From: Pseudopyrenochaeta lycopersici
Taxonomy: Eukaryota > Ascomycota > Dothideomycetes > Pleosporales > Pseudopyrenochaetaceae
Direction: 5' to 3'
Length of the DNA stretch: 64,000 nt
Assembly: GCA_003313425.1 (NCBI GenBank)
Contig: NHZP01000026.1
Span: 372,001-436,000 of the forward strand
In this document: positions 11,375 to 23,054 of the stretch, in pieces
How positions within the stretch are numbered: position 1 is the first letter of the stretch
How the letters are laid out: every line of letters starts with the position of its first letter
Program-made: the position numbers and the translations under genes
Notes under the pieces: generated by a model
Database searches by the model: none
Seen by the model: the letters and a program-made list of their open reading frames with translations, nothing else
Told to the model about the DNA's origin: nothing

Positions 11375-12655
11375 ATGCCGGCGACCGTAGCCTCCCATGC
11401 ACCGCCGCCGCAGATGCCGGGGTTTCTCCTCTCCGGCCACGAAGCACAAGGTCTCAAAGAAGATGTCGCAAACCTCCTCGAGCGCGAAAACTTGCGCTTT
11501 CCGGGCGCGCAGCCTGTTTCATTTGCGCGCGAGCACGTCGCCGAGCTCCAGCGACAAGAATACTTTATGTGCGAGAAGACAGACGGTCTTAGGTGCCTCT
11601 TGCTCTTGCACTGGCAAGACAATGGTGGGCCAGCCCTTGAGCCTGCAACCTTCCTGATAGACCGCAAGAACAATTACTACAACATCACACCTCCATTTTC
11701 GATTCCACATTTTCAGTATCCAAACGACCCAGAGAAGTTCCTCTGGGGCACAATACTGGATGGCGAGCTGGTCCACGATCAATATCCCGGTGAACCGACG
11801 CCTCGACTGAACTACTACGTCTTCGACATTCTGGCGGTTAACAACGAGAATGTGACGAGCAAGACGCTGGATAAGCGGTTGGGTAGATTACAAGAATTTG
11901 TCCTCAAGCCGTATCATGGGATGCTCAAGAAGATGTATGGAAACAATATCAAACCAGACGACTTGAAACCCTTTGCGCTCAAGGATAAGAAGACCTACCC
12001 AGCGTACTCACTTCAAGAGATGTTCAGTAAAGTCTTGCCATCTCTGAAGCACGGCAACGACGGATTGATCTTCACTTGCAAGTCTACACGTTACGAATTC
12101 GGCACAGACAGACACATTCTCAAGTGGAAGCCACCGCACGAAAACACGATAGACTTCAAGCTACGGCTCGGCGAATTCCCGCTTATCGACCCTGGCGACG
12201 GCGAAGAAGGCCTGATCCCCGATTACGACGCCATGCCCGCCCCGTTCCAGCTCCTGGTCCAACACAACGCAAACAACTACCAACCCTTCGCAACCCTGAC
12301 CATCACCCCCGGCGAATGGCAGATCCTCAAAGGCCTCAACCAGCGCCTCGACGGCCGCATAATAGAATGCTACCGCAACGCCGCCGGGCAGTGGAAATAC
12401 AAAGCCGAGGGCGACGGCACCCCCCGCTGGCGCGACGACAAGAAAGACGCGAATCACATCACCACCGTCAACAGCGTCTTGGCCAGCATCGAAAACCCAG
12501 TCACCGAACTGGATCTACTGGCGAACCAGGAGAATATCAAGAGAGAGGTGTATCGCATGCACAATAAAGTGTACACCGCCCCGCAGGATAGCGCAGAGCG
12601 CGATCCAAAGAAGAGAAAGTTCAGCGAGGCCGGCATGAATGGCGGTCCGCACTAG
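11375..12655 (+). CDS. CEG1: mRNA capping enzyme, guanylyltransferase subunit
   Basis: Nuclear enzyme that transfers GMP from GTP to the diphosphate 5' end of nascent RNA polymerase II transcripts. Intron-free, 426 residues, normal length for the fungal subunit. The nucleotidyltransferase motifs are all present: motif I EKTDGLR with the GMP-accepting Lys68, motif III near FLIDRKNNYYNI, the ILDGELV segment, motif IV DGLIFTC and motif V LKWKPPHENTIDF. The OB-fold follows (about 270-385), and the end carries a basic KKRKF stretch likely to serve nuclear import. Fungi keep the triphosphatase on a separate protein, and none is fused here. It is convergent with the PUF gene. Confidence 0.95.
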   Translation: MPATVASHAPPPQMPGFLLSGHEAQGLKEDVANLLERENLRFPGAQPVSFAREHVAELQRQEYFMCEKTDGLRCLLLLHWQDNGGPALEPATFLIDRKNNYYNITPPFSIPHFQYPNDPEKFLWGTILDGELVHDQYPGEPTPRLNYYVFDILAVNNENVTSKTLDKRLGRLQEFVLKPYHGMLKKMYGNNIKPDDLKPFALKDKKTYPAYSLQEMFSKVLPSLKHGNDGLIFTCKSTRYEFGTDRHILKWKPPHENTIDFKLRLGEFPLIDPGDGEEGLIPDYDAMPAPFQLLVQHNANNYQPFATLTITPGEWQILKGLNQRLDGRIIECYRNAAGQWKYKAEGDGTPRWRDDKKDANHITTVNSVLASIENPVTELDLLANQENIKREVYRMHNKVYTAPQDSAERDPKKRKFSEAGMNGGPH

Positions 12656-13775
12656 GGGGGAACCGCCTAGCCAAAACGGACTTTGTTCGCTGGTGCTTTG
12701 TGTTTTCATAGTGGCTTTTGAGTGAAAGAATCTTTCTGGCTTGACATTTCACTTTTGTGGATTATTTTTATCATGAGCATTCTTGCGTGGAAAACGGCGT
12801 ACAATTGGGTTGATGGCAAACTTCTCCTTCTTCTTGGCTTTTGTTTTTGATCTTCCTTACTTGCTCGCCTTCGGAGGAAATGATACCCACGGCTCCCTTC
12901 ACGTAAATTGGACGGAGACACATACAAATGGAAATGGTTAAGCACTGCATTGTTAGTTATTCTTACTCGAGAAATCTGTATGCAGCATGCTCGTAGGGCA
13001 AATAGATATACTGAAACGAAAGCATTGTATCAAAAATGAAACAATATAACATGAATGAACTTCCATTCTACCTATTTTACTCCCCACCAGCACCCCTCAT
13101 ATGAACCTAAGTAAAACCGAATCTTCCAACATGGCCCGAATAACATCCCAGCCATATCATTCCATATCGCCAGACGTTTTTGAGTCTCCCGTGCATATAG
13201 CAATCCTCTTTTTCACATCCTGCCCCGTCAAGTTCTGTCCATGATCGTAGTGACACGTCGAGCTACGATTCGCAACAAGAAACAAAGTCGTGGTCTGAGA
13301 AACTCCGACTCGAAGTAAGATACAAGAAGAATGCCGTATGTGGGAGAGAAAGAAAACACCCTTAACAAAACACCCAGCAATGTTGTGGCCCAGACTTAAG
13401 CGAGTGATGCTATAAGACGGTCCAAGGAAAAAGCGAGTGACGTTGATGAACGCCGTGGTAGACCAAAGAGGAAGATTGAAAAATCAACAAGGCTTAACAT
13501 GCATGTCGTGAACGGTGAGATGCAAGGTAGGCCTGCCCCCTTCTCTCCGATATCTGAGAAGCAATGACATAGGAGATGATGTAATGTAATGTGATGTGTC
13601 GTTTGTGCCACTACAATCGATCGCTCGCTCGCTAGCCAATACGTGTACGTGAAGACGCGAAACATTTACAGGAAGGTAGTGTTGCTTTCCCCCTACAACA
13701 CCATACATGTGAACTAAGATGCTGTGACACATGAAAAACTATCATCGCTCTGCTTGCTCATCTCTGCAAGAGACA
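12656..13775. other. Convergent 3' region of CEG1 and the PUF gene
   Basis: AT-rich spacer of 1.1 kb between two convergent stop codons, likely made up of the two 3' untranslated regions. No supported gene seen on either strand. Confidence 0.45.
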
Positions 13776-16700
13776 TTAGCGGCGACCGCCGGCTGGAGAC
13801 GCATTTCTGCTTACCCTTCCACGTCGCTGGTTGCCTCCAGCGGCCTGCTGTTGCTGCTGAGGCATGTACATGCCATAAGGATACATTCCTGCGCCCATAC
13901 CAGGAACCATGCCCTGGCCTGCGAGGTTGGCTGGCTGCATCATGGGAGAGCCATTGAAGCCAGCTGCACCCGGCGACGAATTGCGATACGCATCCATGCC
14001 AGGGACTGGCGGCTGATAGCCATTCATCGGGGGATAGAATTGACCCTGGCGGGCAAGAAGCTGCTGATATTGCAGTTGCTGCTGGCTCGTCATGGCTTGC
14101 ATGTTGGGCATGAACATTGGGCCACCCGCACCAATGGGATACTGATCGAAACCGTTCGAATCCATGCTTGCAGTACGCTGAAGAGCGACAGGGTCATAGC
14201 CAGGGGGAGGGGGCCCCTGGTAAAAGCCCTGGTTACTTTGAGGTCCAGCGCTGTCCTTCGATGCAGGTCGCGTTTGGGAGTGCTCTCGATGACCAGGTCC
14301 ACCGCGAGTTGAGAGACCTACTTCATCCATGAGACGCTTGTAGCCCTGTTGAGGTTGCGCCTTGATGCGAACAAGTACGTTGCGTACGTTTTGCACAACA
14401 TCTGCACGAATCTGCTCATCGAAGAAAGGAGTGGTGAGCACCTTGAAAATCAAAGTAGCGCCGCAATTCTGGTCGATCAAGATATCCTCTAACACCTGAT
14501 CATTCGCCGAGAAGAATAGTGCTTGGAGGATAGTATCGCGAGCCTCAGGCTCATTCCGCTGATTGATAATCTTGAGTACGGTGAGGTAGGCAACCTTGTG
14601 TGTGCAAAGGTGCACAATGTGCGGGACCAGGCGAGGAGCCAAGACGGTGCGCCTCCTCGGGAAGGTACAGGTGTCAAGGAACCAGGTCAGAAGAAGGGCG
14701 CCATTAGCGTTTGTGGCGAGCTGAACACTGTGCAGGGCAATCACAGCGGCAACCATACGTTGCTGATCCTTGGTAGCGAAATGGCTTTCTAGACAAGCTC
14801 GCATGGCACGAGCACCGAATCTACCTTGAGCAAGATCCCAAAGCCGGCCGAGCATAACTTCAAAGATGAAGTTGTTGAAGTGCTGATACTTTAGGCAGCC
14901 CTGCATAACGTAATTGCCGAACTGGTCGAGGAAAAGCGCCATGGCGTAGGGTTGAACTGCGTCGACCACCATCTTCTGCATTGTGGCGGACTTGGAAACG
15001 TCAATGATCTTTTGAGCAGCCCATGTTCCGTTCTTATGGACTCCGATCTTAGCAAGATGAGGTGCGATTTCGCGCAACATTGCCTCCTTGGTTGGCTCCT
15101 CACAGAATTCGAACAACTTCTGCACAACAGTGTTACCAAGGTAGTCCGAAGACAGCTCAGCAATTTCTGGGAGCATGTTCATGGCGATCTGCTCAATATC
15201 CTCCTTCGAGCAAGAGCCGTTGTCGATGCGTTTGCGGATTTCCCGTAACCTTGGTGCATCGTGGATGCGAGTGTGGCTGGGCTCCTCGATTGTTGGTATC
15301 TCATCAACGTAGTTGTTGCACTGAACTGCCGCCTCAACTTGGGCAGATATCCTGAGCTGCTCCTCATCTGTAGCACCTAGCTCTTTCACAATCTGGATGA
15401 TGTCTCCACGAATGTCGGTCAATTCAGGAGTAGTCAAAGGAGCGTTTGCAGCTTCACTGCGAGCAGCATTCGTCTTTGGGTTGCTGGTGGGGCCAGTCGC
15501 ACCTTCCGTCTGCGACTTTGACAGCGGGTCAGGGCTTGGTGACGGAAAGAGGCCATTATGGCCAGGTGTGGCTGCCGCACTTGGAATCTTGGCATAGCCA
15601 ATTCGAACAGGTCCAGCTCCAGGAAATATCTCCTTGCCATTCAAAGTTTGCTTCGCTTGGATAGCGCTCTCGAGGTTCTCAAAGTTGACGAAACCGCAGT
15701 TCTTGTGGGTCAAGACTCGAGTGGACTCGATGAGACCATAGGCGGCGAAGATGACATTGAGCGATGATACTGTGGTGGAAGAAGGAATGTTGCCCAGCCA
15801 CAGTGATCGAGTGGGGCCTTCCAAAGTACCATCGTCACCAAGATTCGAGCCCGGCAGATGAAGCTTCTTCACGGCTTCCGTCAAGTTGTACTCAGCATCC
15901 TCGGTTAAGTCAGCAGCTGTTAAGCCATTGTTAAATTGTCCCATGGCGGGTAGGTAATTCCGCATCAGCCCTCGTGTAGGGGCGTCTAGCACACCAGCAG
16001 TTCTAGCACGCGGACGCGCCGAGGAAGCAAGGTTTGCAAAAGCCTGAACCTCGAGGTTATGCTGACGAACAGCTTCGTGAATGAGGAGGGCATTGGCTTC
16101 GGCAGGGGTTATTTGGCCACTGTAAGCGCCGTACTGCTCATCTTCATCCTCAGCATACTTCTCTTTGGCGTTAACGGAGTAGGAGCGGAAGCGGTTGGCG
16201 CTGCTCGAGTTTTGGTTATTTGCGTTCCTCTGACTCTCAAGAAGTAACTCAATGTCTGAAGGGGCCAGAGTAGCGCGGGTGGGTTGTGGAGTGTCAACAA
16301 GGCCAAGATAGTCGAGGGTCCTGACATCTGTGTCGGCAAGCGAATCGCGGGAGAATGATGAAACTGGGGAGCCAGGCCCGTTTGAGGGCAGCGAAGCAAT
16401 GCTCTGAAGTGTGCTGCTACGGTCACGGTTGCTTGACCATCCACTCGAGAAGATGGAGTTGCCGAACGGAGAGGCGGAGGGGGGCAGGAAGCCCGGTCGT
16501 TGGGGCATTGAGCCGGCACGCAGGCGAGAGAGCAGTGCAGACTTGGCGGCGGCGTTTGTGGATCCCAGAGCGTTGAAGCCAGAGGTATCAGTCGGTGTAC
16601 CTGGGCTGGGCTTGAAAGGGCTGGTAGACGGTGTAGGGCGCGATGTCTTTGGGAGGAGGGACGAGGCTGACATGAGTCCGGGAGGTGCAGCAGAAGGAGA

Positions 16701-17199
16701 GAAGCGTGAAGGCAGGGTGCCGGCGCGGGCACGGCGACCTGATGTCTGTGCCGCTGACGTGGACTCTGGCATAGCGTTGTTGAAGTCAGGGAAGCTCTCG
16801 CCATTAGGAGACTCTGGGATGGTTTCACGCAATGGGGTGGAATGGCCGCTGGTAGGAGGTCCCCACAATTGTGGAGTCAAGCCCTCCTGCGCTTGGATCT
16901 CGCGTGCACTGTCGTTGGATGTTAGCGAATTATCCTGGCCTGTTTCAGAGTGCGACAAACCGTTTGGAAAATAGTCGGCCGCCATATTCATGCGACGGGG
17001 ATCCGTTGCCCAGCCTGGCGCCAGCTGCCGCGTTGCCCAGCGGATTGGATGTGTTCCCAGGGAAGCGGAGAGACCCGCTATTGGGGGGTTCGACAGGCGA
17101 GGTGTTGCCAGTCGAGGGGCCGGAGTGGGAACCCTGGGCGGACAGCTGGGGGATGTAGTTGAGGTTGATGTGGTGTTCGGGGCGGGTAGTCGGAGCCAT
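13776..17199 (-). CDS. RRM plus Pumilio-repeat RNA-binding protein (Jsn1/Puf1-like)
   Basis: mRNA-binding protein of the Jsn1/Puf1-Puf2 branch. The complete model is complement(join(13776..16908,16961..17199)), 1123 residues. The 52-base intron (donor GTTTGT, branch-like GCTAAC, acceptor GACAG) joins GGRLFSKR to AREIQAQEG. Without it, an ATG inside the intron (16991) opens a long frame that gives a wrong N-terminus. Order: disordered Ser/Pro-rich N-terminus; RRM at about 445-520 (RNP-like SLWLGNIP and CGFVNF); Pumilio repeats at about 640-925 (for example GNTVVQKLFEF and FGNYVMQGCLKY); a C-terminal tail rich in Gln, Pro, Gly and Met (PQQQQQ) ending in RGR/RR motifs. In yeast, relatives bind transcripts for membrane and mitochondria-associated proteins; the targets here are unknown. 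Confidence 0.93.
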
Positions 17200-19041
17200 T
17201 ATGAATTACAGGCGCTGTGGTTAACAGTGGTAGTTCTAATGCTGGGAACAATTGAGTCGTAGTGACGCTCGTTTACCAAAACCAGGGTAATGTGTTAGAA
17301 ACGCAGGTTGGTGCCGGCCAAAGGAACGTGAGGCGGAGAGAGATTACTGCCAGCAAAGACGGGGGGACTCAGCTCAGGGCGAGGACAGAAGACAGGCGTT
17401 GGATCCAGTCCGGATGGCGCACGCGTTGCTGAGGGCACGAGTGTCGGTATATTTGTTGCTCTCACACTCTCTTTCGAGGGGGGGGACTGCAGCAAAAATG
17501 GAGCAGGCTCGCGAGGCGGGCGTATGTGCAGCAGGCAGGCCAGGAATCTCGGGGGTCTGGCGAAGGTCGAGAAGCTACACTGAGTCTGTCCGGTGCAGTG
17601 CGCGGGCGAGGGCAGCGATCGGTACCGATAAGGAGTGACGGGGGGATGCCGCTGGTCGCAGTGGAGAGTGTCGTGGCCGGTTGGGGTGGCCGACTTTTGA
17701 TACAGACGGCAGGCGGGCGGAATAGACAGATCACCGGGGTGCCTGGAGAACAGAAGAAATAGGGATTAAACAGATGGGCGATTAAGCACCTGGGCTCATA
17801 GAGAGGGCGGATACAGCTGCAGCAGCGGAGGGAGAGAGAGACGGAGGGTGCGCGGGCGAGGAAAGGTGAGAGGTGGTCGTCGGCTCGCTTGAGAGAAACG
17901 GGGAGCCAGGACGCGCTAGAGGTCGAGTGGGTGCACGGCCAGAGAACAGCAGAAGGTTACAGATTACGGGCACGGATTTGCGGGGTGTGCTGCTCGAGGG
18001 CTTTCTCTGGAGCTGCGTCGGCGCTGCAAAAAAGCAGCCAGTATTGCACTGCAGCAGCGCAATCTTTTTGTACAGCCGTCAGGGGCACACAGTCGGCCTC
18101 TGGTGCGAGGCGCTGCCTGAGTGGCTGCCCGCGGGAATGGGCAGCGAATGCCCGCAATTCTTGAAACACAGAGGCGCGTCGAGAAAGTCCGTCAGTCCAG
18201 CGTCTGACGTGGACACTGTCCAGCTCTGGGCTGCACGGCCAGGCGATTGGCCTGTTGCAGCTAAAGACGGCGCAGAGTGCAGTCTGCCGTCCTGCGCCGC
18301 GCTGCACAATGTGCGTGCTTGCTGGAGATGTTCCTTCGAACCAGCAGCCGGGTGTGCTCTCCCACCCAGAGCGCCCATGCCTAGTCAGGGCACGCCGCAC
18401 ATAGAGGCCACATGGAGCACTCGTCCGTGCCGTTGAAACATTGTCTTTTGGGGAGGGCGACGTCAGACAGGGCGACTTTATGCCTTTGTCGAGCGTGCCT
18501 GTGTGCATGGACAGCCGGCCCTGCACACTCGGACGGGGACTAGCACTCGCTGGTGCGGAACGCCTCGAAGACGTTTATCAATCGGTAACTCGCGCTATGT
18601 TTCATGTCAGGAAGGCCGTCCAGCTAGGCCAAGGAGCCTTCCGCTGCCTTGGCGTTGCCGTCTCACTCGCCCGTCGTGCGTCGACCGTCGCGTCATTCCC
18701 GGGCGCGTGCTCGCTGAAGTTCTGCACTCAGGTCGCTGGCCGCAGCCTTGCACTCGACTCCAACGGCGCATGAAACACACGCCCACTGTTGCATAAACCC
18801 AGGGGGCCTGCATAAGCCCAGCATCCCCAGCATTGCCGCCGCACACCCGTTCATTGCGCACTCGGGACGCATGAGCGGCGCCGCATCCCAAATCTTCTGG
18901 AAGACGTCGCGCAACCCTTGAGCGCTGCCTGCGCCGCCCACACGACGCTCCCGCTGCCTCAGGCCTGCCCCTCAGGCCTGCCCTGCTCGCCTGCACCTTC
19001 CCCGCGAGCTGCCGTGCCTGCCAATTCACTCCATACCCCTC
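17200..19041. promoter_or_regulatory. Long GC-rich spacer between PUF and VPS72 start codons
   Basis: 1.84 kb between two divergent start codons, clearly more GC-rich than other spacers. Long 5' leaders, possibly with introns, are likely on both sides. Many open frames occur here, but they overlap on several strands and lack any protein signature, as expected from GC-rich DNA with few stop codons. No gene is called. Confidence 0.45.
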
Positions 19042-21276
19042 ATGGCCTCCGAGGAAGCAGACGGCGACGGCGCCGTTGAGCAGAGCCCGCCATCAGAGCC
19101 CCATGGCGACTCTGTGGCCTCTGAGGGCGACAGCGAGCCCGAGGCGCCCGTCGAGCTCATGGTCGCCACGCGGGCCAGGAGGACAAATGCCGGCAATCGC
19201 ATGTCCACGCTCATTGCGAAGTCGGCCGAGGAGGAAGAGTGGGGGGAGGAATGGGAGGAAGCTCCAAACGAGGAGGAGTTTCAGGGCGACGACGTGAATG
19301 AGCAGGATGACTACAATATGGATTCATCCTCCTCAGACGAGGGCGATGATGACGCCGACGACGATGCCGGCGAGAAGGAGCTACGCAAGGCAGAGCGTCA
19401 AGAAAGGACCAAGAAGCGCAAGATAGCTACCAACCCTTTCGCCGCCCGAGCCGCCACTGTCTCACGGAAGAAAGTCAAGCTCGACCTCCCGCCCGACTCT
19501 GCCCCTCCACGGCCCAAGAAGAAGTCGGAGCGAGCGTCATGGATACCCACCGAGGAAGATGGGCCTATACGCACATCTTCGCGGAAACAGACCATGGCGA
19601 ATAAGGAAACTACCTTGGCAAAGCTCAAAGCGAAGGACCGCAGACGAGATGACACCCTAGCCATGATGAAAGCTGCCGAGGCCCGCAAGGAAAAGGCAAA
19701 GGAGAAGCCGCTGACCCAGGCAGAGCGGCTTGCTGAAGCTGCCCGCAACGAGAGGATCAACAGAAAGACGCTGCACAGATGGGAAGAAGCTGAAGAGGCA
19801 CGCGCGGCCGAACGACAAGCGAAGATTGACGCAATGAAGAACCGCGAGATCGATGGACCATTTATTCGCTACTACAGTGGACCCTCAATCTGGGTAGATG
19901 AGAAGCTCAAATACACTGGGAAGGATGCACCTACCCTGGAGCAACTTGAAGAAAAGCTCAACAAGGAGCCTCTTCAAACAGACTCACAAACTGCCCAACC
20001 CGAGCCGGGAGAGTCGCAGCCTCACGTACCAACAACCGACCAGACACAATCCTCGGATGTTCACATAAGCCAAGATCAACCCACCCAAGGCAGTTTGGAT
20101 GATCCTCCGATACCTACTAGTGCATCGCACATGCCGTCGCTGCCAACGGTCATGGCCCCACCCCAGGAATCCTCGCAGACGCCTTGGACGCCAGCATCGC
20201 AAGCAGCCAGCGGAGACGTGTTCATGGGATCATACGGCATGACCTTCCCAAGCAGCATTATGTTCGCTCCTCCGAGCCAGGACTCTTTCCTCTACGGTAT
20301 CGAGCAATACGCTCAAAATCAACAAACGCAATCAACGCCCACAGATCTCCCACCAAGTCCCTTCACGCAGGCCTCGCCCTACCAACAACAATACGTAACC
20401 TCACAAACACCCTATCCTCAGCAACATCCCTCGCCAGCCGACCCTCTCCTCACCCAGCAAGGCAGTGCTGTCGGACCACAGTCAGTCCTCTCACAAACCC
20501 CAATCCCACCTGGTCCCCCGGCGCCACCGCGCCGAAAAGTGATAAGGCGAGCATTACGGAATCTTCTGATCCTGTCCAACTTTCCCAACCTAGATGCACC
20601 CTCAATATCCTCTCGTACGAAAACCGCCGCATCCCTGCTCAAGGACAAGGACAAATCTGCACTAGTTCAGTTGTCCATGGCACTGTTCAACTGGTCTCGC
20701 TCCGACGCTAACGCCTTTGTAACAGCGATGCTTGCCTCCTCTGCCATCAAGCCTACCAAGAAGAATCTTGCAGCCCAGGACGCAGCTCTCGCACCCAAGA
20801 AGCCACTCTGTGCCGTCACAAACGCCATTGCGCGTTATCGCGACCCAGAAACCGGTATTGCGTACCGCGATGCACGCGCATTCGGTGTCTTGAGAGGTGT
20901 TGTGGGAGGCGGCTTTGTGTGGAGTGGTGCCCTGGGATGCTATGTTGGAGGTAGGGCAAAGCCGCTCGAGAGCATGAGTGGTGGAAAGGGCTTCTTGGGC
21001 ATGCCGCCTGCTAAGAACGTGCCAAGGCGGTTTTGGGAGATGGGAGGCGAGAGAAAAGTTATGGCACCACCAATGACAGGAAGTGTGGAGGGCCAGGCTC
21101 CAGTATCAACTGGAGACAGACAGCAGTCAGCGCCAACACAGACACAGAGCACCGCGAAGACTCCAAACGTAGTAAGTGCAGACGCAATTGCCGGTACTAC
21201 ACCTGTAGTGTCGCAGCAAACCCCTGCACCCGTGAAAACAGAAGCCGCGGGCCAAACCCCTCAAGCCAGCAAGTGA
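19042..21276 (+). CDS. VPS72: Vps72/YL1, H2A.Z-binding subunit of the SWR1 complex
   Basis: Nuclear histone chaperone that delivers H2A.Z-H2B to the SWR1 remodeller. Intron-free, 744 residues. The YL1 N-terminal region starts at about residue 40 (MVATRARRTNAGNRMSTLI), followed by a dense acidic block (about 60-110, DDDADDDAGE) suited to binding histones, then basic stretches and a coiled, Lys/Arg/Glu-rich segment. After a Gln/Pro/Ser-rich linker the YL1_C domain is clear at about 585-620 (LCAVTNAIARYRDPETG and YRDARAFGVLRG). The Gln/Pro linker makes it longer than the yeast protein, which is usual for filamentous fungi. The C-terminus is low-complexity. Confidence 0.94.
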   Translation: MASEEADGDGAVEQSPPSEPHGDSVASEGDSEPEAPVELMVATRARRTNAGNRMSTLIAKSAEEEEWGEEWEEAPNEEEFQGDDVNEQDDYNMDSSSSDEGDDDADDDAGEKELRKAERQERTKKRKIATNPFAARAATVSRKKVKLDLPPDSAPPRPKKKSERASWIPTEEDGPIRTSSRKQTMANKETTLAKLKAKDRRRDDTLAMMKAAEARKEKAKEKPLTQAERLAEAARNERINRKTLHRWEEAEEARAAERQAKIDAMKNREIDGPFIRYYSGPSIWVDEKLKYTGKDAPTLEQLEEKLNKEPLQTDSQTAQPEPGESQPHVPTTDQTQSSDVHISQDQPTQGSLDDPPIPTSASHMPSLPTVMAPPQESSQTPWTPASQAASGDVFMGSYGMTFPSSIMFAPPSQDSFLYGIEQYAQNQQTQSTPTDLPPSPFTQASPYQQQYVTSQTPYPQQHPSPADPLLTQQGSAVGPQSVLSQTPIPPGPPAPPRRKVIRRALRNLLILSNFPNLDAPSISSRTKTAASLLKDKDKSALVQLSMALFNWSRSDANAFVTAMLASSAIKPTKKNLAAQDAALAPKKPLCAVTNAIARYRDPETGIAYRDARAFGVLRGVVGGGFVWSGALGCYVGGRAKPLESMSGGKGFLGMPPAKNVPRRFWEMGGERKVMAPPMTGSVEGQAPVSTGDRQQSAPTQTQSTAKTPNVVSADAIAGTTPVVSQQTPAPVKTEAAGQTPQASK

Positions 21277-22104
21277 TGATTCACGCGGCTTACTCTCTTG
21301 AGAAGATACAGAGAGAGTTAAGGTATATCATCAACACTTTATCAATATAATGAACGTGGAAGATAATAATCACATCTAATCACTGTAACAAAAACAATTA
21401 AATAATATGCTCACACAGCTTTTTTTTTATCATTATTATCATTCTTGTGCAATGGCGGATTGTACTAATAGCACAGTATAACCATCAATTGTTCCCACCA
21501 CAGCCATGTTGGGAGGGGAGTGCGGTAGTTGGAAAGTCTTAGAATCTAATATTAGTGACTTTTACCAACTCCATCCTCTCTCGTTTGACGACATGGAGCT
21601 GTATGATTGTGGGTAGAGGGAAGAGGACGCGCTCTTGTGTGTAAGCAACGTCAAAAGTGGCTTTGCGAAGCATAATCAAGCAAAATGATAGGATGTGAAT
21701 ATTGCTGGTTTCTGAATATGGTGGTGTCGACGGACATAACATTAGCGTTGCTTGGAATCACTGATTGAACTAGGTACGCCAATGAGCACGACACCATGGC
21801 TGAGGTAGCGATAGACAGACCGAAAGGCGCAGGAACAGCAATCGATAAGGTGGTAAGATTTTGGAGGATCAAAGGTCCATGATATGCATTGATGGTTAGC
21901 AGACAATGAATCTCAAACGCCATCCGTCTTGTCATTCCCGTCCGCAAGAGCTTTTTCAGGCGCTCATAGCTATACATGCCGATGCCCGCAGAAGCAACTC
22001 CGTGTCCACCGTGATGAAAAACCAGGCGGAACAGTAGTTCCAGAGAAACCGCCACTCGACTCCAGCAGACATGACCGTCGTAGTCATCGTCAAAGTGCAC
22101 CCGT
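21277..22104. other. Convergent 3' region of VPS72 and the eS24 gene
   Basis: Low-complexity T-rich run at about 21420-21430 followed by TTATTATCATT. A minus-strand frame of 149 codons (21651-22100) lies downstream of the ribosomal gene but has no recognisable features and is not called. Probably 3' untranslated sequence. Confidence 0.4.
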
Positions 22105-22666
22105 TTATTTCTTGTCCTTCTTCGCGCCGCCCTTGGTCTTGGCTGTGCCCCGGAACTCCTTCATCCTGTTCTTGCGCTGCTTGCCTGTTGTATAGTCAGT
22201 ATTTGGCCTTCAACAACAAATCACCTCCATGCCCAATTCCGTGTCCAGAATAGTATGTGGGTGAGCGCGAGAGACGTACGCTGCTGCCTGCTGGCCTTCT
22301 CGACCTTGGTGGCCATGCCGTATCTTACTAGCCTGTAGCGGGGCTCGAACTTCTTCATGGCCTCGTTGCTGTCGTAGATGAGGGCAAAGCCGGTGCTCTT
22401 GCCACCACCGAAGTGTGTCTTGAATCCGAAGACGGAGACATCGTCCTTCTTGGCCTTGTACAGCTCACCGAGCTTGGTACGGAGCTCGTCCTTGGAAACG
22501 TTTGCGCGGTTGGGGTGGAGGACATCGCTATATGGCCTTTGTCAGATCCTGCCCTTCCAAGTTGTAAGCCGGGTATTTCCTGCACTTACACGACCATCTG
22601 GCGACGTCCGAGGAGGGGGTTGCGGATGAACTTGCGCGTGCGCAGGGTAACTTGGGAATCGGCCAT
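22105..22666 (-). CDS. RPS24: 40S ribosomal protein eS24
   Basis: Structural protein of the small cytosolic ribosomal subunit. Exons complement(22590..22666), complement(22280..22527) and complement(22105..22184), with introns of 62 and 95 bases, give 134 residues, the family length. The start is [19 protein letters not shown], the core contains [15 protein letters not shown] and [18 protein letters not shown], and the Lys-rich end is GGAKKDKK, all diagnostic. Splicing near the start codon is typical of fungal ribosomal protein genes. It is divergent from EFM3, 388 bases away. Confidence 0.96.
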
Positions 22667-23054
22667 ATTGAAGGATAGGTTCGACCTGTCACGCGTCAAT
22701 TAGGCTACGTTCGGGGTCAAGGGAGCGTAGATATGGGTATCTAGACGTACTGAACAGATCTCGATCCTGCTGTTGTCGATTCGCTGTGATGTTAGCTGGC
22801 GGCAGGATGTTGTCGTCAACGAGTAGTGCGGTCGAAATTCATGTGTCGCTAAGCGAGTCTGCCAAGAGCAAGACCGCCCCGCAAAAAAGGGCAAATTAGG
22901 TAAGCGCACATCTGTTTGGAACACCACTCTCGTCACCACTACACTCAGGAATATTTCGTATCCTCGACACGATAAAGCAGATCGGCTGCAGGTTGTCAGC
23001 TTGCTCCGGGCAATATCGCGAACACGTCAGTCGCATCAACACATTTCCACCACC
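22667..23054. promoter_or_regulatory. Shared promoter region, RPS24 and EFM3
   Basis: 388 bases between divergent start codons. No particular ribosomal-protein promoter box was identified with confidence. Confidence 0.35.

Noticed and set aside
12076..12567. 163-codon frame inside the capping enzyme gene
   Set aside because: Arg/Pro/His-rich shadow of the real gene in another frame.
16109..16828. 239-codon minus-strand frame within the PUF gene
   Set aside because: Shadow of the Ser/Pro-rich N-terminal region of the PUF protein; His/Leu/Pro/Ser composition is typical of a shifted frame.
17399..18796. Several overlapping open frames of 70-190 codons on both strands
   Set aside because: The region is GC-rich with few stop codons, so long frames are expected by chance. 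Compositions are Arg/Ala/Cys-rich with no domains.
21651..22100. 149-codon minus-strand frame downstream of RPS24
   Set aside because: No recognisable features, overlaps the probable 3' untranslated region of a highly expressed gene.
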